From positions 14,573,460 to 14,637,459 of the forward strand of contig CM057233.1 in the NCBI GenBank assembly GCA_029891385.1: DNA of 64,000 nucleotides. Direction: 5' to 3'. Shown in pieces: positions 35,165 through 46,318 of this stretch (position 1 is its first letter; each line of letters opens with the position of its first letter). The notes beneath the pieces are model-generated. The model saw nothing but the letters and a program-made list of their open reading frames with translations, was not told where the DNA came from and searched no databases. The DNA is from Erythroxylum novogranatense. Its lineage: Eukaryota; Streptophyta; Magnoliopsida; Malpighiales; Erythroxylaceae. Position numbers and translations under genes: made by a program.

Positions 35165-35993
35165 GGAATGGACATACTGGGGCCCTTCCCTCTCGGTCCT
35201 GGGCAGAAGAGGTTCTTGATAGTGGCGGTGGAATATTTCACCAAATAGGCAGAAGCGGAAGCGGTCGGTACAATTTCTGAGCAGAAGGTAGAGAACTTTG
35301 TGACGAAGAATATACTCACCAGCTTTGGGATGCCCATGGTGTTGGTTACGGATAACGGTCGGCAGTTCGACAACGACAAGTTCAGAGATTTCTGCGACCG
35401 ACTAAAGATCGCTACTGGTGACGGTAGCCCATCCCCAAAGCAATGGTCTCGCGGAGAACACCAATAAAAAGATAATGAATGCTCTCAAGAAGCGCCTGGA
35501 TGGCCAAAAGACCTGGGTGGAAGAACTAGACGAAGTGTTGTGGGCATACAGAACCACACCAAACGGAGCCACAGGGGAAACACCGTTCAGAATGACCTTC
35601 GGGGTAGAAGCCCTGGTTCCAGTAGAAGTGACGTTGCATAATCAAAGGGTGTCGGGCTATGAAGAAGAGCGGAATGATGAAGCCCGCAGAGCGGAGCTCG
35701 TTCTCCTCAATGAGGACAAGGAAAGAGCAGCCGCTCGATCGGAAGCGATCAGGCAAAAAGCGACCAAATTCTACAACAGAAGGGTAAAGCCGAGCGATGT
35801 AAAGATAGGTGACTACGTCCTGCGAAAGGCTGAGGCGGCCGGGAAGCATCCTGAAAAGCTCGGACAAACGTGGGAAGGACCTTATCGGGTGATTAAGCAA
35901 GCCGGGCATGGCTCTTACATCCTACGCGATGCGAATGGGAAAATTCTACTAAGGCCGTGGAACTCCAGAAACCTAAAGGCGTTCTACCAATAG
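35165..35993 (+). pseudogene. Tat integrase core and C-terminus
   Basis: 35165-35415 reads MDILGPFPLG, a second TAG in place of a tryptophan (FTK-stop-AEAEA), and LVTDNGRQFDN (catalytic D). One extra base near 35415 shifts the frame. From 35418 the core continues to the stop at 35993 (SNGLAENTNKKIMNALKKRL with catalytic E, WAYRTTPNGATGETPF, and a C-terminal WEGPYRVI domain). The D,D-35,E residues remain. Confidence 0.92.
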
Positions 35994-36179
35994 ATAAGTC
36001 TTATTTTGATTAATGTTTGTTCAATAATGTTTTTGTACAACACTTGTGGGTACCTTTTTCCTGTCCCTACCAGACAGGGTTTTTAACGGCCCACGCCCTC
36101 GTTATCATTAATAAAGGGGTTTCAGATTTCTTGGCAATAAAGAGTTACATTATATGTGGCAAAGAGTAGAAAATCCAAT

Positions 36180-37020
36180 CAGCCATCGCTCGGCATCTCC
36201 ATAGACCGACTACGGTCGGTTGGGTCGCCAAGACAAGATCCTTGGGACCCTCGCTCCCCATCTCCATAGACCGACTACAATCGGTCGGGTCGTCAAGACA
36301 AGATCCTTGGGACCCTCGCTCGCGCTCGCCATCTCCATAGATCGACTACAATCGATCGGGTCGCCAAGACAAGATCCTTGGGACCCTCGCCCTCGCCTGG
36401 CATCTCCATAGACCGACTATGGTCGGTTGGGTCGCCAAGACAAGATCCTTAGGACCCTCGCTCGCCATCTCTATAGACCGACTACAATCGGTCGGGTCGC
36501 CAAGACAAGATCCTTGGGACCCTCGCTCGCGCTCGCCATCTCCATAGATCAACTACAATCGGTCGGGTCGCCAAGACAAGATCCTTGGGACCCTCGCTCG
36601 CCATCTCCATAGACCAACTACGGTCGGTCGGGTCGCCAAGACAAGATCCTTGGGACCCTCGCTCGGCATCGATACTAATCGACTGCGGTCGATCAGTCGC
36701 CAAGACAAGATTCTTGGCACCTCGCTCGCCATCGCTGTCAAGACAAGATACTCGTTTGACTTTGCCATCGATCTACTACGGTCGATCGATCACCCGACAG
36801 GTCGACCAGGTTACCGAGACAATCCTCGAAACCATCGACCGCTACGATCGATCGGTCGCCAAAGCAAGGTCCTCGGGACCATAGCTCGACCTCGTCCGAC
36901 GGATCATCCAGGTTACCAAGACGATCCTTGGAACCATAGATCGACTTCGCCATCGATCGGCATGGTCGCCAAGACAGGGTCCTTGGGACCACAGCTCGGC
37001 CTCAACCACAGATCGATCTC
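36180..37020. repeat. 65/71-bp tandem repeats in the Tat 3' spacer
   Basis: The landmark AAGACAAGATCCTTGGGACC recurs with offsets of 65 or 71 bp (about 36230, 36295, 36366, 36437, 36502, 36573, 36638), the longer form having an extra GCGCTC. Each unit holds CGACTACnnTCGGTCGGGTCG, itself rich in GGTCGG/CCGACC. Copies become irregular after 36725 and fade by about 37020. ORFs over them are artefacts. 35994-36179 is plain 3' non-coding sequence. Confidence 0.93.
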
Positions 37021-37161
37021 AATGTTGGTTGGCCATGAACGACTTAGCTAAATTCTACTACGGATCAAAAATAAAGAATGTAAACATGGAAGATAGTTGA
37101 GAAACTGAAGGCAAGTTCATTCCTTGAATTAGCCCTGGCCACAAGCCCGACCAGGTGAGCT

Positions 37162-39342
37162 TTAAAAATCAACAGAGGGGGAGGTTTGAATGATCAGGGG
37201 AGCAGGAGAAGCCTCGGAGAGAGGCGGATGCCTAGGAGAAGCCTCAGAAGGGGGCGACACAATGGGAGCAGGAGCAGGAACCGGGGAAGCAACCGGAGGA
37301 ATATCTTCATAAGGAAGCTCTTATTCGGAGCTGAGATCCAGCTCTTCATCCGGAATGACGCCCATCAACCCCTCAGCCTTCTCCTTGACCTCCTCCAAAG
37401 AAAGCTCGAGAGCTGCAGGAAGAAGCGGCTTGGCGTAATCCTCAAATGAAGGGCACGTCGACCCCTCAGGAGTGTAGAGCTCGTGGCCCCTCCTCAAAAC
37501 CGAGAGGGCTATGTCACAGGCGAGCTCTAAACTCTCCTCGTACGGAAACCGCCTCTTCCATCGCTTAATTGCCTCAATCCGCTGCTTCCTAACAGAGCAC
37601 CGCACCTCACGCATGGTTTTCTCGGCTTTGTTTCTACCTTCCACTGCGGAATGGCAATCTTAGCGATATTTCTTGTTAAGCTCCCGCTCCGCCCTCACCA
37701 TTTTCTTCAGTTCGTCCTTCTCCTCCTCCCCTTTGGCCAGTCGAGCTAACAAAACGCCCATCTCCCCCTCTTGGGACTTCTTCTCCTCTTCCAAGGACGT
37801 GTTTTTAGCCTGGAGGAGGTCTCTCCCCTCCTTCACCTCCGAAAGCTCGCCCTTCAAAGCCTTCACCTGATCATGGAGGTCCTGGACTTCCTGGTCCAGA
37901 GTCTCCAAACGCTGCAGCACTGCGAAGGACGTCGTCGCACTCCGCACACCGAGACGAATGAGCTGAGACCCTAACTCCAGGCTACTCCTCTTGTCCATGA
38001 ATTGCTCGTCCACAGAGGGAGTAATCCTCTCGGTAATATAACGGGACACCTCGAGATCCTCGATCGTGGCATCCTTGGCCAACTTGAGGGCAGACTCCCA
38101 CTGCCCAGGATTTGCGGCTTGCACCTTTCCCTTGCTCTTCTCTTTCACTGCCACGGCCCGACTCACCGGGCAGGACGGTAGATCACCCAGCTGAACCAAT
38201 CTCTTCCTCTTAAGAGGAGGACCCGCATCCTCCTCCTCCTCCTCCTCTACCCGAAATATCTGGCCCGCATCGACGGGCACAATCGACAGTGATGCCGAAT
38301 CAGCAGGACGGCCCCCGGCAGGTGGAACACCCATCGACACTGCGGGAGAACCCAACCCCACAGACAAAACAGCGCCCCCACCAGCCTGCGCCTCTTTCCT
38401 CTTCTCCTTCTGAGCGGCCCGCTTCTTTGACTTGGAAGCTTGGGCAGGAGCGTCTTCCATCGTCACCATGGCTGCACAGCAACAAAGCAAATTACAAAGA
38501 GGAACCAAAAATCAAGAATATAATAAGGAACTCGACACCGAGGGCTCAACCAGACGGGACGTTTTCCTCTCCCAGCCCGCTAACTCGTGGCGGGGGGTTG
38601 ATAAGAAAGGAGCTAGCCGAGACACCCTCGGAATAGTCTCGTATCAGCCCCAGAAAATCGTAATGGCCGAGCTCCTTTATGCGATTGATCAACCTCCACT
38701 CCTCCCTACTAAGAGACACACTCGATGTGTCATTCTACTGCTCGGCTAAGGGGTACCTCCATGGGCGAGACTCGCTGGAAGACCCTGGGGCTTTCACGAA
38801 GAAGAACTTCGTCTGCCAAGAAGAAACTTTCGAGGCTGTACCGGCCGGGCGGTACCGGGCTTCCTTATATTGTAGAAAGGGGAACCCAGCCCTAGAACTC
38901 GGACTCTGACCCATCCTCAAAAAATGATGCAAGATGCCAACCGTGGGCAAATGACCGAACTGATGGCATAACAGTGCCAAACCATTAACAAACCTCCAGC
39001 TATTCGGAGGAATTTGGCTCAGCATCAGCTGGTAGGCCATGCACACCTCTTCGACGATTGGAGCATACGGAAGCCTCATACCACCAACGGAGAAGAAGCT
39101 TTCAGAAACGGCAAAGTACCCACTTGAGTTGCTGTGGATCCGCTCGTTCCCCAGAGCAAGCCGGGACCCCAGGACAAAGGGATGCCATACCTGATTATTG
39201 ACCTATTCAACTCCCCCAGGGTCATCATCGACGGATTCCTTGGCGGCGCCTCCACAACCAACCCATCTTTCCTTTCTCTCGTTGATATCTCCTCAACGCC
39301 CCCTACCATACTTCTAGAACTACCCGTCGACATACTTACCAA
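37162..39342 (-). pseudogene. Antisense ORF of the Tat element (gypsy-type transposon domain plus coiled coil)
   Basis: Read on the minus strand. 39342-39110 (MTLGELNRSIIRYGIPLSWG) and, after a frameshift, 39079-38735 (LSQIPPNSWRFVNGLALLCH, VGILHHFLRMG) match the domain called 'putative gypsy type transposon' in plant annotations. A stop at 38735-38737, then more frames lead into 38508-37660: a KSKKRAAQKEKRK basic stretch, an acidic run EEEEEED followed by PPLKRKRL, and a long heptad-like coiled coil (LETLDQEVQDLHDQVKALKG onwards). Stops at 37660 and 37321 interrupt the same frame, which then runs Pro-rich (PVPAPAPIVSPPS) to about 37162. Antisense extra ORFs are known in Tat elements; their role is not established. 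Confidence 0.8.
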
Positions 39343-40161
39343 GGAAAAGGAAAGAAGAAGGAACGAAGAAGGAATGAAGAAGGAATGAAGAAAAAGGACG
39401 TATCTATTTAGAGATTAGAAATGGGTATATCGGACGACGAAGCAAAAAGCAATTTCTGGGAACCGTGAACGATAAAGAGCAAGTGAAAACAAAGTGTAAG
39501 TTGCAGAACGAAAGCAAAAGGTAAAAAACACCGCAACTCATTGACTCTAAATACTTATAGGAGGTTGGTTGGAGGGACATTCAATCAAAGCTCGGCATGT
39601 GGAGAAGATCCGAGCAGGCTCGGACACGCGGCAAAATCTGAACCAAGGAGAATCAGGGCTATTCAAAATCGGAGCGGCGCGAACAGTTGAAGGGACGCAC
39701 ATGATAGCTGTACGACGATCATGAGGACGATACGTTTCAGATTCTGAAAGCTGTCAGCCAACACGCGCCGTCTACAATAAATGCTCCGTACGCTCGCTAA
39801 TGATAACCACCCGATCTGTTTCAACGAGAGCTGTCGCGCAATAAGTGTCGAGGCCGATCAGTTGGGGCACTCAGTCGATCGATCCCGAAATGAGCAGTTA
39901 TACGCAACCGGTCGGTATCCGAGCAGTTACGCATAATTGGTCGGTACCTGATCAATGGGGACTACCCGAGCTGTCCCATGACCGGGCTACAACAACAATG
40001 CCCGACCGATCGACTACTCCATTTAGCTGACCTACGGACGAGCTACTTCTCAATGCTCAACCGATCGCCCCAATCACGAGTCGTCCTATGAACAAGCTAT
40101 AAAACCTCTACATACTCCTCCGACCCTTCTCTTCGCTCAGGCTCGAGAAGTAGGGGGCTTA
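39343..40161. other. Tat 3' non-coding region with polypurine tract
   Basis: 5' flank of the antisense ORF, then sequence rich in CGACCGATCG words. It ends in the polypurine tract GAAGTAGGGGG (about 40146-40157) and CTTA immediately before the 3' LTR, the usual plus-strand primer arrangement. Confidence 0.75.
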
Positions 40162-40573
40162 TGGTCGGGTCGGCAGTGTCGGGCCCGGATCCAGTCAAGA
40201 CGACCCGTGGGCCGATCGGTCCATTCATCAGAGATCAGTCCTATGCCTAAGCCCATGCCCTCCTTGGCCCATTCATAGAAGGAAGTCTCCCATGCAAACA
40301 CGTAAAGACCTAAACCTAACTGCAAAACCATATATAAGGTATAATTCTCCCATAATTGAGGTACGAAAATCATAACCTAGTTGTTCTCTCTGCATTGATC
40401 AACCTTACCTTCACAAAAAGACTTACTTGAGCGTCGGAGGGGCTAATTGGGACACAACCCCCGACGTGCCTTCCTTGTTTTGCAGGTATCTTCACGTCGG
40501 ACTCATCACAGAAAGCAGCAGACTCATGAAGTAGAACGACAACGTACAGTTCAGCCAAAATCTGGCAGAACCA
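40162..40573 (+). repeat. Tat element 3' LTR
   Basis: 412 bp, matches 30118-30529 with about 17 substitutions by eye (16 transitions, one transversion). Followed directly by the GAAAG target duplication and GRAS coding sequence. Confidence 0.95.
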
Positions 40574-41685
40574 GAAAGGAGTTGTGTTTGTATTCGATTC
40601 TTGCTCCACGAAAATAGTTAGCTTGGGATTAAGTGACTTCACCATTCTAAGCAAACCATCCCTTGGATTGGTCATATCAACACTCTCATCAGGAGTGTGG
40701 TGGAGCTGCAAGGGGAAATTCACGACGAGCTTTGCGGGCTTGATTTCAAGCATTTCCGAGTCACTTCAGAGCAAAACACGAAGCTCGTTAAACTCTACAG
40801 AATATTAAATTTCCCAGATGTTGCTACCAATCGTCTCCCGACCGCACGTAGTCCATCACCACGACCATACTTGTTAACAGGGTCGTCGATACCGGTAATA
40901 CGAATATACGGAGCCCCATCTAGTCTAGCGGCAAGAGCTTATAGGAGAGTCAACCACTGAGTCCCCTGAGCAATTTGGAAGTCAATAATATGAATTCGGT
41001 CCTCATTTCTGCAGGCTTTAGCAATGGCTCTATTAGGCGCCATGTGATCGAACTTGGTATGGGGAAACTTCATACAGATATGCATGTAGGAAAGCGTGTC
41101 CTTGCTTTCAAGCTCTCTACATCTAAGTACACGATATATGTTAGTTCTCGATAACTCCTTCCTAGCTACCAACCCTTCAATCAAGTAAGCCCCAGGCGTC
41201 ATCGGCTCTCCATCGATGGACACAACAACTCTAGCCCTTTCACCAACCTATCAAAGTCGAGATTGTTGTTTTCAAAGAAAGCTCTAGCACAAGCAATCAA
41301 CACTTGCTTCAAATTTCCTCGTGTTTTCTTATGTAAAGAAGCTTCCTCCACTGCTTTTTGACATTTATCATCAGAAGCACCTTCCCCTGGCTGCCAATGC
41401 CTAGAGACAAACGATGGATTAGGCTGAATTAATTGAGAAGCTAGTTGTTGCCCCTGGATCTAGGACTCGGTTCTCTTACATGACGCCTACGGCCTATTAC
41501 TTTCCTCAATGGAAGCATTAGGCATGGTTGTATCTTCATCATCATCAGGCCCATTAGAGCAGTCTTCAGTTGCTATAGAGCATGTTTCATGTTCTGATTA
41601 GAACTTGAGTCTTGCAGCAGCGAAGGGCTCAACCTATGAAGGCAACTTGTCGACTCAATCGAAGAGTTACAGCAAGGACTGACGC
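40574..41685 (-). pseudogene. GRAS transcription factor (PAT1/SCL type), N-terminal and central part
   Basis: Minus-strand blocks in order: start of the last exon after an intron acceptor (TTTCAG at 41690-41686), LHRI region with GAYLIEGLVARKEL, then RIHIIDFQIAQGTQW (the VHIID motif), GGAPYIRITGIDDPV, GRGDGLRAVGRRL, VVNFPLQLHHTPDESVD, NPRDGLLRMVKSLNPKLTIF, and VEQESNTNTTPF at the junction with the Tat element. Several frameshifts and stops separate the blocks. It joins in order with 29708-30117 to make a PAT1-like GRAS domain. The region upstream of the acceptor is lost to the Athila junction. Confidence 0.92.
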
Positions 41686-41739
41686 CTGAAATAAAGTAAA
41701 GTATCTCTATTAATATTATTATTAATATTAATAATAATA

Positions 41740-42380
41740 AATTGAATTCGTTAGTTTCTAGTGCACAACTAGAGATTAATTGATTCAAACGCTAGGATAA
41801 CGGAATCTGACGTTCAATTTCGGTAACCATAAGTAGCAATTAGGATTAACTTCTCTACGTTAGAGTCGGAAAATTCTAAGGAAATATCCACTTGATCGAT
41901 TACATATCGTACATGTTTATCACTTGTCATTGGTTTTTGATTCTTAATGTTATTAATCAATTTTACCTATGATCGTATCTAGGTTATTGCTTAATAAGAT
42001 TGCTAGGATACATGTTCCTAGACATTACCTTTAAGAGAAACTTCACCCGATGAATGTTTATTAACAATTATAATTTTATGTCAAGGATCCATAATAACAT
42101 GACAACATCGGTGACCGAAACCAAGGTATTTTTTGTATTGAATTTCTAGATTTAATTATTATTTCAATTTGCGATTTTTTCTTTGCAATTTTTGGTGTTA
42201 TTACCGTGAGTGAACAACAAAACCCCCCTTTTCTTATTTTCATTATTTGTGCCGTTTGAATTCGTAATTTCATAATCGAAAAATTCCTCGTTGGTACGAT
42301 ATCCGCTTGTTGCTACTACATTAATTTTTTTTAACGGAAGTGAAATCTTTTATATTTGGTTGCAGGCGATAGCATCACCA
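41740..42380 (+). repeat. Athila 5' LTR, only the last 640 bp
   Basis: Similar to 57059-57697 throughout, beginning at AATTGAATTC beside an ATT/AAT microsatellite (41708-41740). The first 790 bp of the LTR, including its promoter, are absent. Ends CATCACCA. Confidence 0.93.
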
Positions 42381-42385
42381 AATTT

Positions 42386-42404
42386 TGGCACCATTGCCGG
42401 GGAG
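42386..42404 (+). promoter_or_regulatory. Athila primer-binding site (tRNA-Asp type)
   Basis: TGGCACCATTGCCGGGGAG, 5 bp after the LTR end. It matches the TGGCGCCGTTGCCGGGGA complement of plant tRNA-Asp except at two CpG-decay positions. Confidence 0.85.
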
Positions 42405-42518
42405 TTTTGACGATTTATGTACGTTACGCGTTCAAACCAATAAGATAATTTGTAGTATAATCCTGAGATCGAAAAGACAACAAAAAGACTGTGGAAATAG
42501 ACCAAACAGTGGAAAGAG

Positions 42519-44432
42519 ATGCAAAAGATGGATAGGATAGCTGCCAACCTCACTTTTCGCGAATTAGCCGCACCAACTAACGCGCAATAACCCCATTGCA
42601 TCAATTTTTCGAATTTAGGTGATAATAATACTTTTGAATTAAAATCTAGACTAATTCACTTATTGCTTATTTTCAGGGGTTTACCGGGAGAAGATCCATA
42701 CAAGCATTTGAAGGAATTTGACGTAGTTTGTATGGGTATGAAACCAACTAATGTGACTGAAGAACAGATTAAGCTGAGAGCTTTTCCGTTTTCTCTTAAA
42801 GATGATGCGCAAGATTGGCTATACTATTCAGAGGGAGAGAACGTGCAGACGTGGGTTGAGATGAAGAGACTTTTCTTCGAAAAATATTTTCAAGCATCGA
42901 GAGCAGCCAATACTCGGAAGGAGATTTGCGAAATTCGCCAACATACGAGAGAAACACTCTACGAATATTGGGAAAGATTTAAGAAATTATGCGTTAGCTG
43001 TCCACACCACCAGATAACCGAATAGTTATTAATTCAATATTTTTCTGAGGGACTTTTGCTTTCTGATAGGAGCATGATTGACGCTACAAGCGGTGGTGCT
43101 TTAGTTGACAAAATGCCAGTGACCGCTAGAGAATTGATTGCAAACATGGCTTCCAACACGCAATAGTTTGGAATCCATTCAGGGCATGGGTCAAAGGGTG
43201 TGAATGAAGTTAGTGCGACCTCGTTGGAAAAGAGATTGGATGACCTCACATCATTGGTGCGACAGTTAGAGGTCACGAGAAAAGAAGAAGCTAAGGTATG
43301 TGGTATATGCTCAATGTTAGGACGTTCTACTGATTCATGTCCAATTTTGCAGGAAGACAACGCGGAACAGGTGAATGTTGTAGGTGGATTTAATGGACCA
43401 AATCAAAGGAAGTACGACCCATTCTCCAATACCTATAATCTGGGATGGGGCGATCATCCGAACTTGCGATATGGAAATCCTCAAGGGCAACAATCATCCA
43501 CTAATTTTCAGCCATACAGACCATCATACGTGCCGCATCAGAATCCAAATATGACGTCAACTGCTGAAGGTAAGTCTTCTTTGGAAGATATGTTACAAAC
43601 TTTGACCACTAACACTTTGACGTTTCAGTGAAATACGAAAGCAAGTATTCAAAATTTGGAAAATCAACATAGGAATTTGGAAACTCAACATAGGAATTTT
43701 GAGAATCAGTTAAGTCAAATTGCATCTGCTGTCAACCGACTAGAAGCGTGAAATTTCGGTAATTTTCCAACACAACCAGAGATAAATCCTAGACAAAGCG
43801 CAAAGGCTATCACATTGCGGAGTGGTAAAGAATTACCTGAATCAATTCTGAAAACTTCCAAACGAGAAGTAGAGGAAGAAATCACGCACTTACCTGAAGA
43901 GACGCAAAAAGTCATGCTAAACAAGGTACTCCCACCTCCTTTTCTGAGTCGATTAACAAAAGCGAAAAAGGAAGAGCAAGAAAAGGAGATTTTGGAAACT
44001 TTCCGAAAGGTCCAGGTAAATATTCCTCTTCTTGATGCAATTAAACAAATTATGAGATATGCTAAATTCCTTAAAGAGCTTTGTATATCAAAGAGGAAAT
44101 TGAAATTCAATGAGAAGGTTCAATTAGGCGAAAACTTTTCAGCCATCTTGCAAAAGCAAAAGCTTCCACCGAAATGCCAAGATCCAGGTATGTTTACTAT
44201 CCCTTGCCAAATTGGTAATTTGCGAATTGAAAGAACTATGTTAGATTTAGGTGCGTCTATTAATTTCATGCCATATGATGTATATAAATCTCTAAATGTT
44301 GGACCTCTTAAAGAAAGTAACGTAGTAATTCAATTAGCGGATCGATCAAACGTTTACCCGAAAGGTGTGTTAGAGGACATATTGGTTCAAGTGGAAAACA
44401 TGCTTTTTTGGCTTATTTTTATATTTTGCTGA
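42519..44432 (+). pseudogene. Athila gag and protease
   Basis: A single frame interrupted by several stops (for example 42588, 43023, 43629, 43749). Gag: GLPGEDPYKHLKEFDVVC, LRAFPFSLKDDAQDWLYY, FFEKYFQASRAANTRKEI. A zinc-knuckle-like CGICSMLGRSTDSC at about 43295-43340. A short internal duplication (ENQHRNLETQHRNFENQ) near 43660-43710. Protease: MLDLGASINFMPYDVYKSL at about 44238-44295, with the aspartate in the DxGA motif. The frame closes at 44430 within the sequence after protease. Confidence 0.9.
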
Positions 44433-46044
44433 TGAGCACAGATGACACATCCTCCTCACTCCGATTTTATTCGAAAGGCCTTTTTTGAAAACAACTAGGA
44501 CCAAAATAGATGTTCATGATGGATCTTTAACTATGGAATTTGATGGTGACTTAATTAAATTCAATATTTATAACACCATGAAAATTCCAGATGATGAGCA
44601 ATCTGTTGTCTCTGTAGAGTTCATTGATACATGGATGCAGGAAAATTGGAGTTTGGAAATCATAGATGATGTGTAATTAGTGGAGAATGCGTCAATTGGG
44701 CATGGGTGTGAAGAATCTGTGACAATTGAAGGCAGCAAGCAGAATGCGTTATGTTCACAAGGGGATGAGGAGTTTGCGTCATTTGGAGACTTAAGGGAGA
44801 ACATAAATAACACACAACATTGGCCAACCAAGGAGCAATTCACGTTATCTAGAGAATTCAAGGCAAAAATGTCACAGTGGAATGGGAACGGATTCGGTGG
44901 TGCTTGATAACAAGAAGGAAGCATTATTTCACAAATTCAAGGAGACCACACCATCATTCCTCCAGCAACTCACGTCCATGGATACTTCCCAAGGAATAGA
45001 CAAGTTGCTGCCCTCATTAATCAGTCCACCAACAATAGAATTAAAAAGCTTACCTAGTCACCTTAAATACATCTTTTTAGGTGATCAAGATACTTTTCCT
45101 TTGATTATTTCTAATCAACTTTCGGATGTGCAGGAAAGCCAGCTTATCAATGTTTTGAAGGCACATAAAGAAGCTTTCGATTGAATAATAGCTGATTTGA
45201 AGGGAATCAGTCCCACCATATGCATCCGCCGAATTTTGATGGAAGATGAAGCGAAAGAGGCAAGATAACCACAACGTCAACTAAACCCACCCATGATGGA
45301 AGTGGTGAAGAAAGAGATTTTGAAGCTTCTTGACGCGGGCATCATTTATTCGATTTCAGATAGTAAGTGGGTAAGTCCAGTCCAGGTAGTACCAAAGAAA
45401 ACTGGTATAACGGTAATTGAAAAGAGCAATGGTGAGTTAATTCTGACTCGTGTCCAAAATGGTTGGAGGGTATGCATAGATTATAGGAAGCTTAATTCAG
45501 TTACTAGAAAAGATCACTTTCTGCTTCCTTTTATTGATCAGATGCTTGAAAGACTTGCTGGAAAATCTCACAGTTGCTGTTTAGATGGTTATTCCAGATA
45601 TCATCAGATTTTGGTGGCACCAACGGATCAAGAAAAGATGACCTTCACATGCCCATTTGGTACCTTCGCCTATTGACGAATGCCTTTCGGATTGTGCAAC
45701 GCACCAGCGACATTCCAACAGTGTATGGTAAGTATTTGCTCAAATCTTGTGGAAAATTGCATCGAAATTTTTATGGACGACTTCACGGTATATGGGAATC
45801 TTTTGAAGCATGCATTGTTAACCTTGAAAAAGTGCTCAAACGTTGCATCGAAACTAATCTGGTCTTAAATTACGAAAAGTGTCACTTTATGGTTAATCAA
45901 GGCATTATTTTGGGCCACACCGTGTCGTCAAAAGGAATTGAAGTCGATAAAACCAAGATAAATGTTATTCGCTCTTTGTCTTACCCCGCAAATGTGCGGG
46001 AAGTTTGTTCTTTTCTTGGCCATGCAGGTTTTTATCAACGATTT
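44433..46044 (+). pseudogene. Athila reverse transcriptase, first part
   Basis: Broken N-terminal linker (KIDVHDGSLTMEFDG) followed by RT from about 45293: KLLDAGIIYSISDSKWVSPV, VCIDYRKLNSVTRKDHF, LDGYSRYHQI, TFTCPFGTFAY, a TGA at 45674 where arginine is expected before MPFGLCNAPATF, then IFMDDFTVYG with the FMDD catalytic box. The thumb continues (LGHTVSSKGIEVDKTKINVI) and stops at 46044, where Copia-2 entered after HAGFYQR. At least two frameshifts are present around 45700-45800. Confidence 0.92.
46040..46044. repeat. Target-site duplication of Copia-2, left copy
   Basis: GATTT, repeated at 51161-51165 on the other side of Copia-2. Confidence 0.95.
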
Positions 46045-46271
46045 TGTTAAAAAGGAAACGATATGTATTGATATATATTGATAATGTTCACATGTAGAAA
46101 TAGGGAAAGGATTGATTCTGTTAATTATAGGATCAATCCTTTCCCCAATTCTTGCTGATTCTCCCTTATCTTCTCCAGAATCAGGTCTATAAGACCAACG
46201 TTGTAACAATACAGAAAATGAATGAAAAAAAACATATTTTTTACAATGTCTCCTTTTACCTTAGTCTAAAA
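46045..46271 (+). repeat. Copia-2 5' LTR
   Basis: 227 bp beginning TGTTAAAAAGG; its last two bases are AA where the 3' LTR has CA. The TATA box is damaged (TAGAAATA at 46095-46102, against TATAAATA in the 3' LTR). A perfect 14-bp inverted repeat follows at 46103-46145. Confidence 0.95.
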
Positions 46272-46284
46272 TGGTATCAGAGCA
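46272..46284 (+). promoter_or_regulatory. Copia-2 primer-binding site
   Basis: TGGTATCAGAGCA directly after the LTR, the canonical complement of the 3' end of plant initiator tRNA-Met. Confidence 0.93.
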
Positions 46285-46318
46285 GTGTCGATTCTAGAGT
46301 CGATCACTGTGACATCAT

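Larger units (their letters stand above)
30118..40573 (+). mobile_element. Complete Tat-lineage Ty3/Gypsy LTR retrotransposon in the GRAS gene
   Basis: 10,456 bp between identical 5-bp duplications GAAAG (30113-30117 and 40574-40578). LTRs of 412 bp begin TGGTCGGGTCGG and end ACCA. The order is LTR, primer site, gag-protease, RT, RNase H, a second (archaeal-type) RNase H, integrase, long 3' spacer with tandem repeats and an antisense ORF, polypurine tract, LTR. The dual RNase H and antisense ORF are hallmarks of the Tat lineage. The LTRs differ at about 17 sites by eye (about 4%), nearly all transitions. Several stops and frameshifts make it non-autonomous. It is much more GC-rich than its surroundings. 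Confidence 0.96.

Noticed and set aside
36220..37051. Several repetitive ORFs on both strands
   Set aside because: Artefacts of the 65/71-bp tandem repeats in the Tat spacer.
38289..38749. Plus-strand ORFs opposite the Tat antisense ORF
   Set aside because: Opposite frames of the recognisable minus-strand coding sequence, with no domain of their own.
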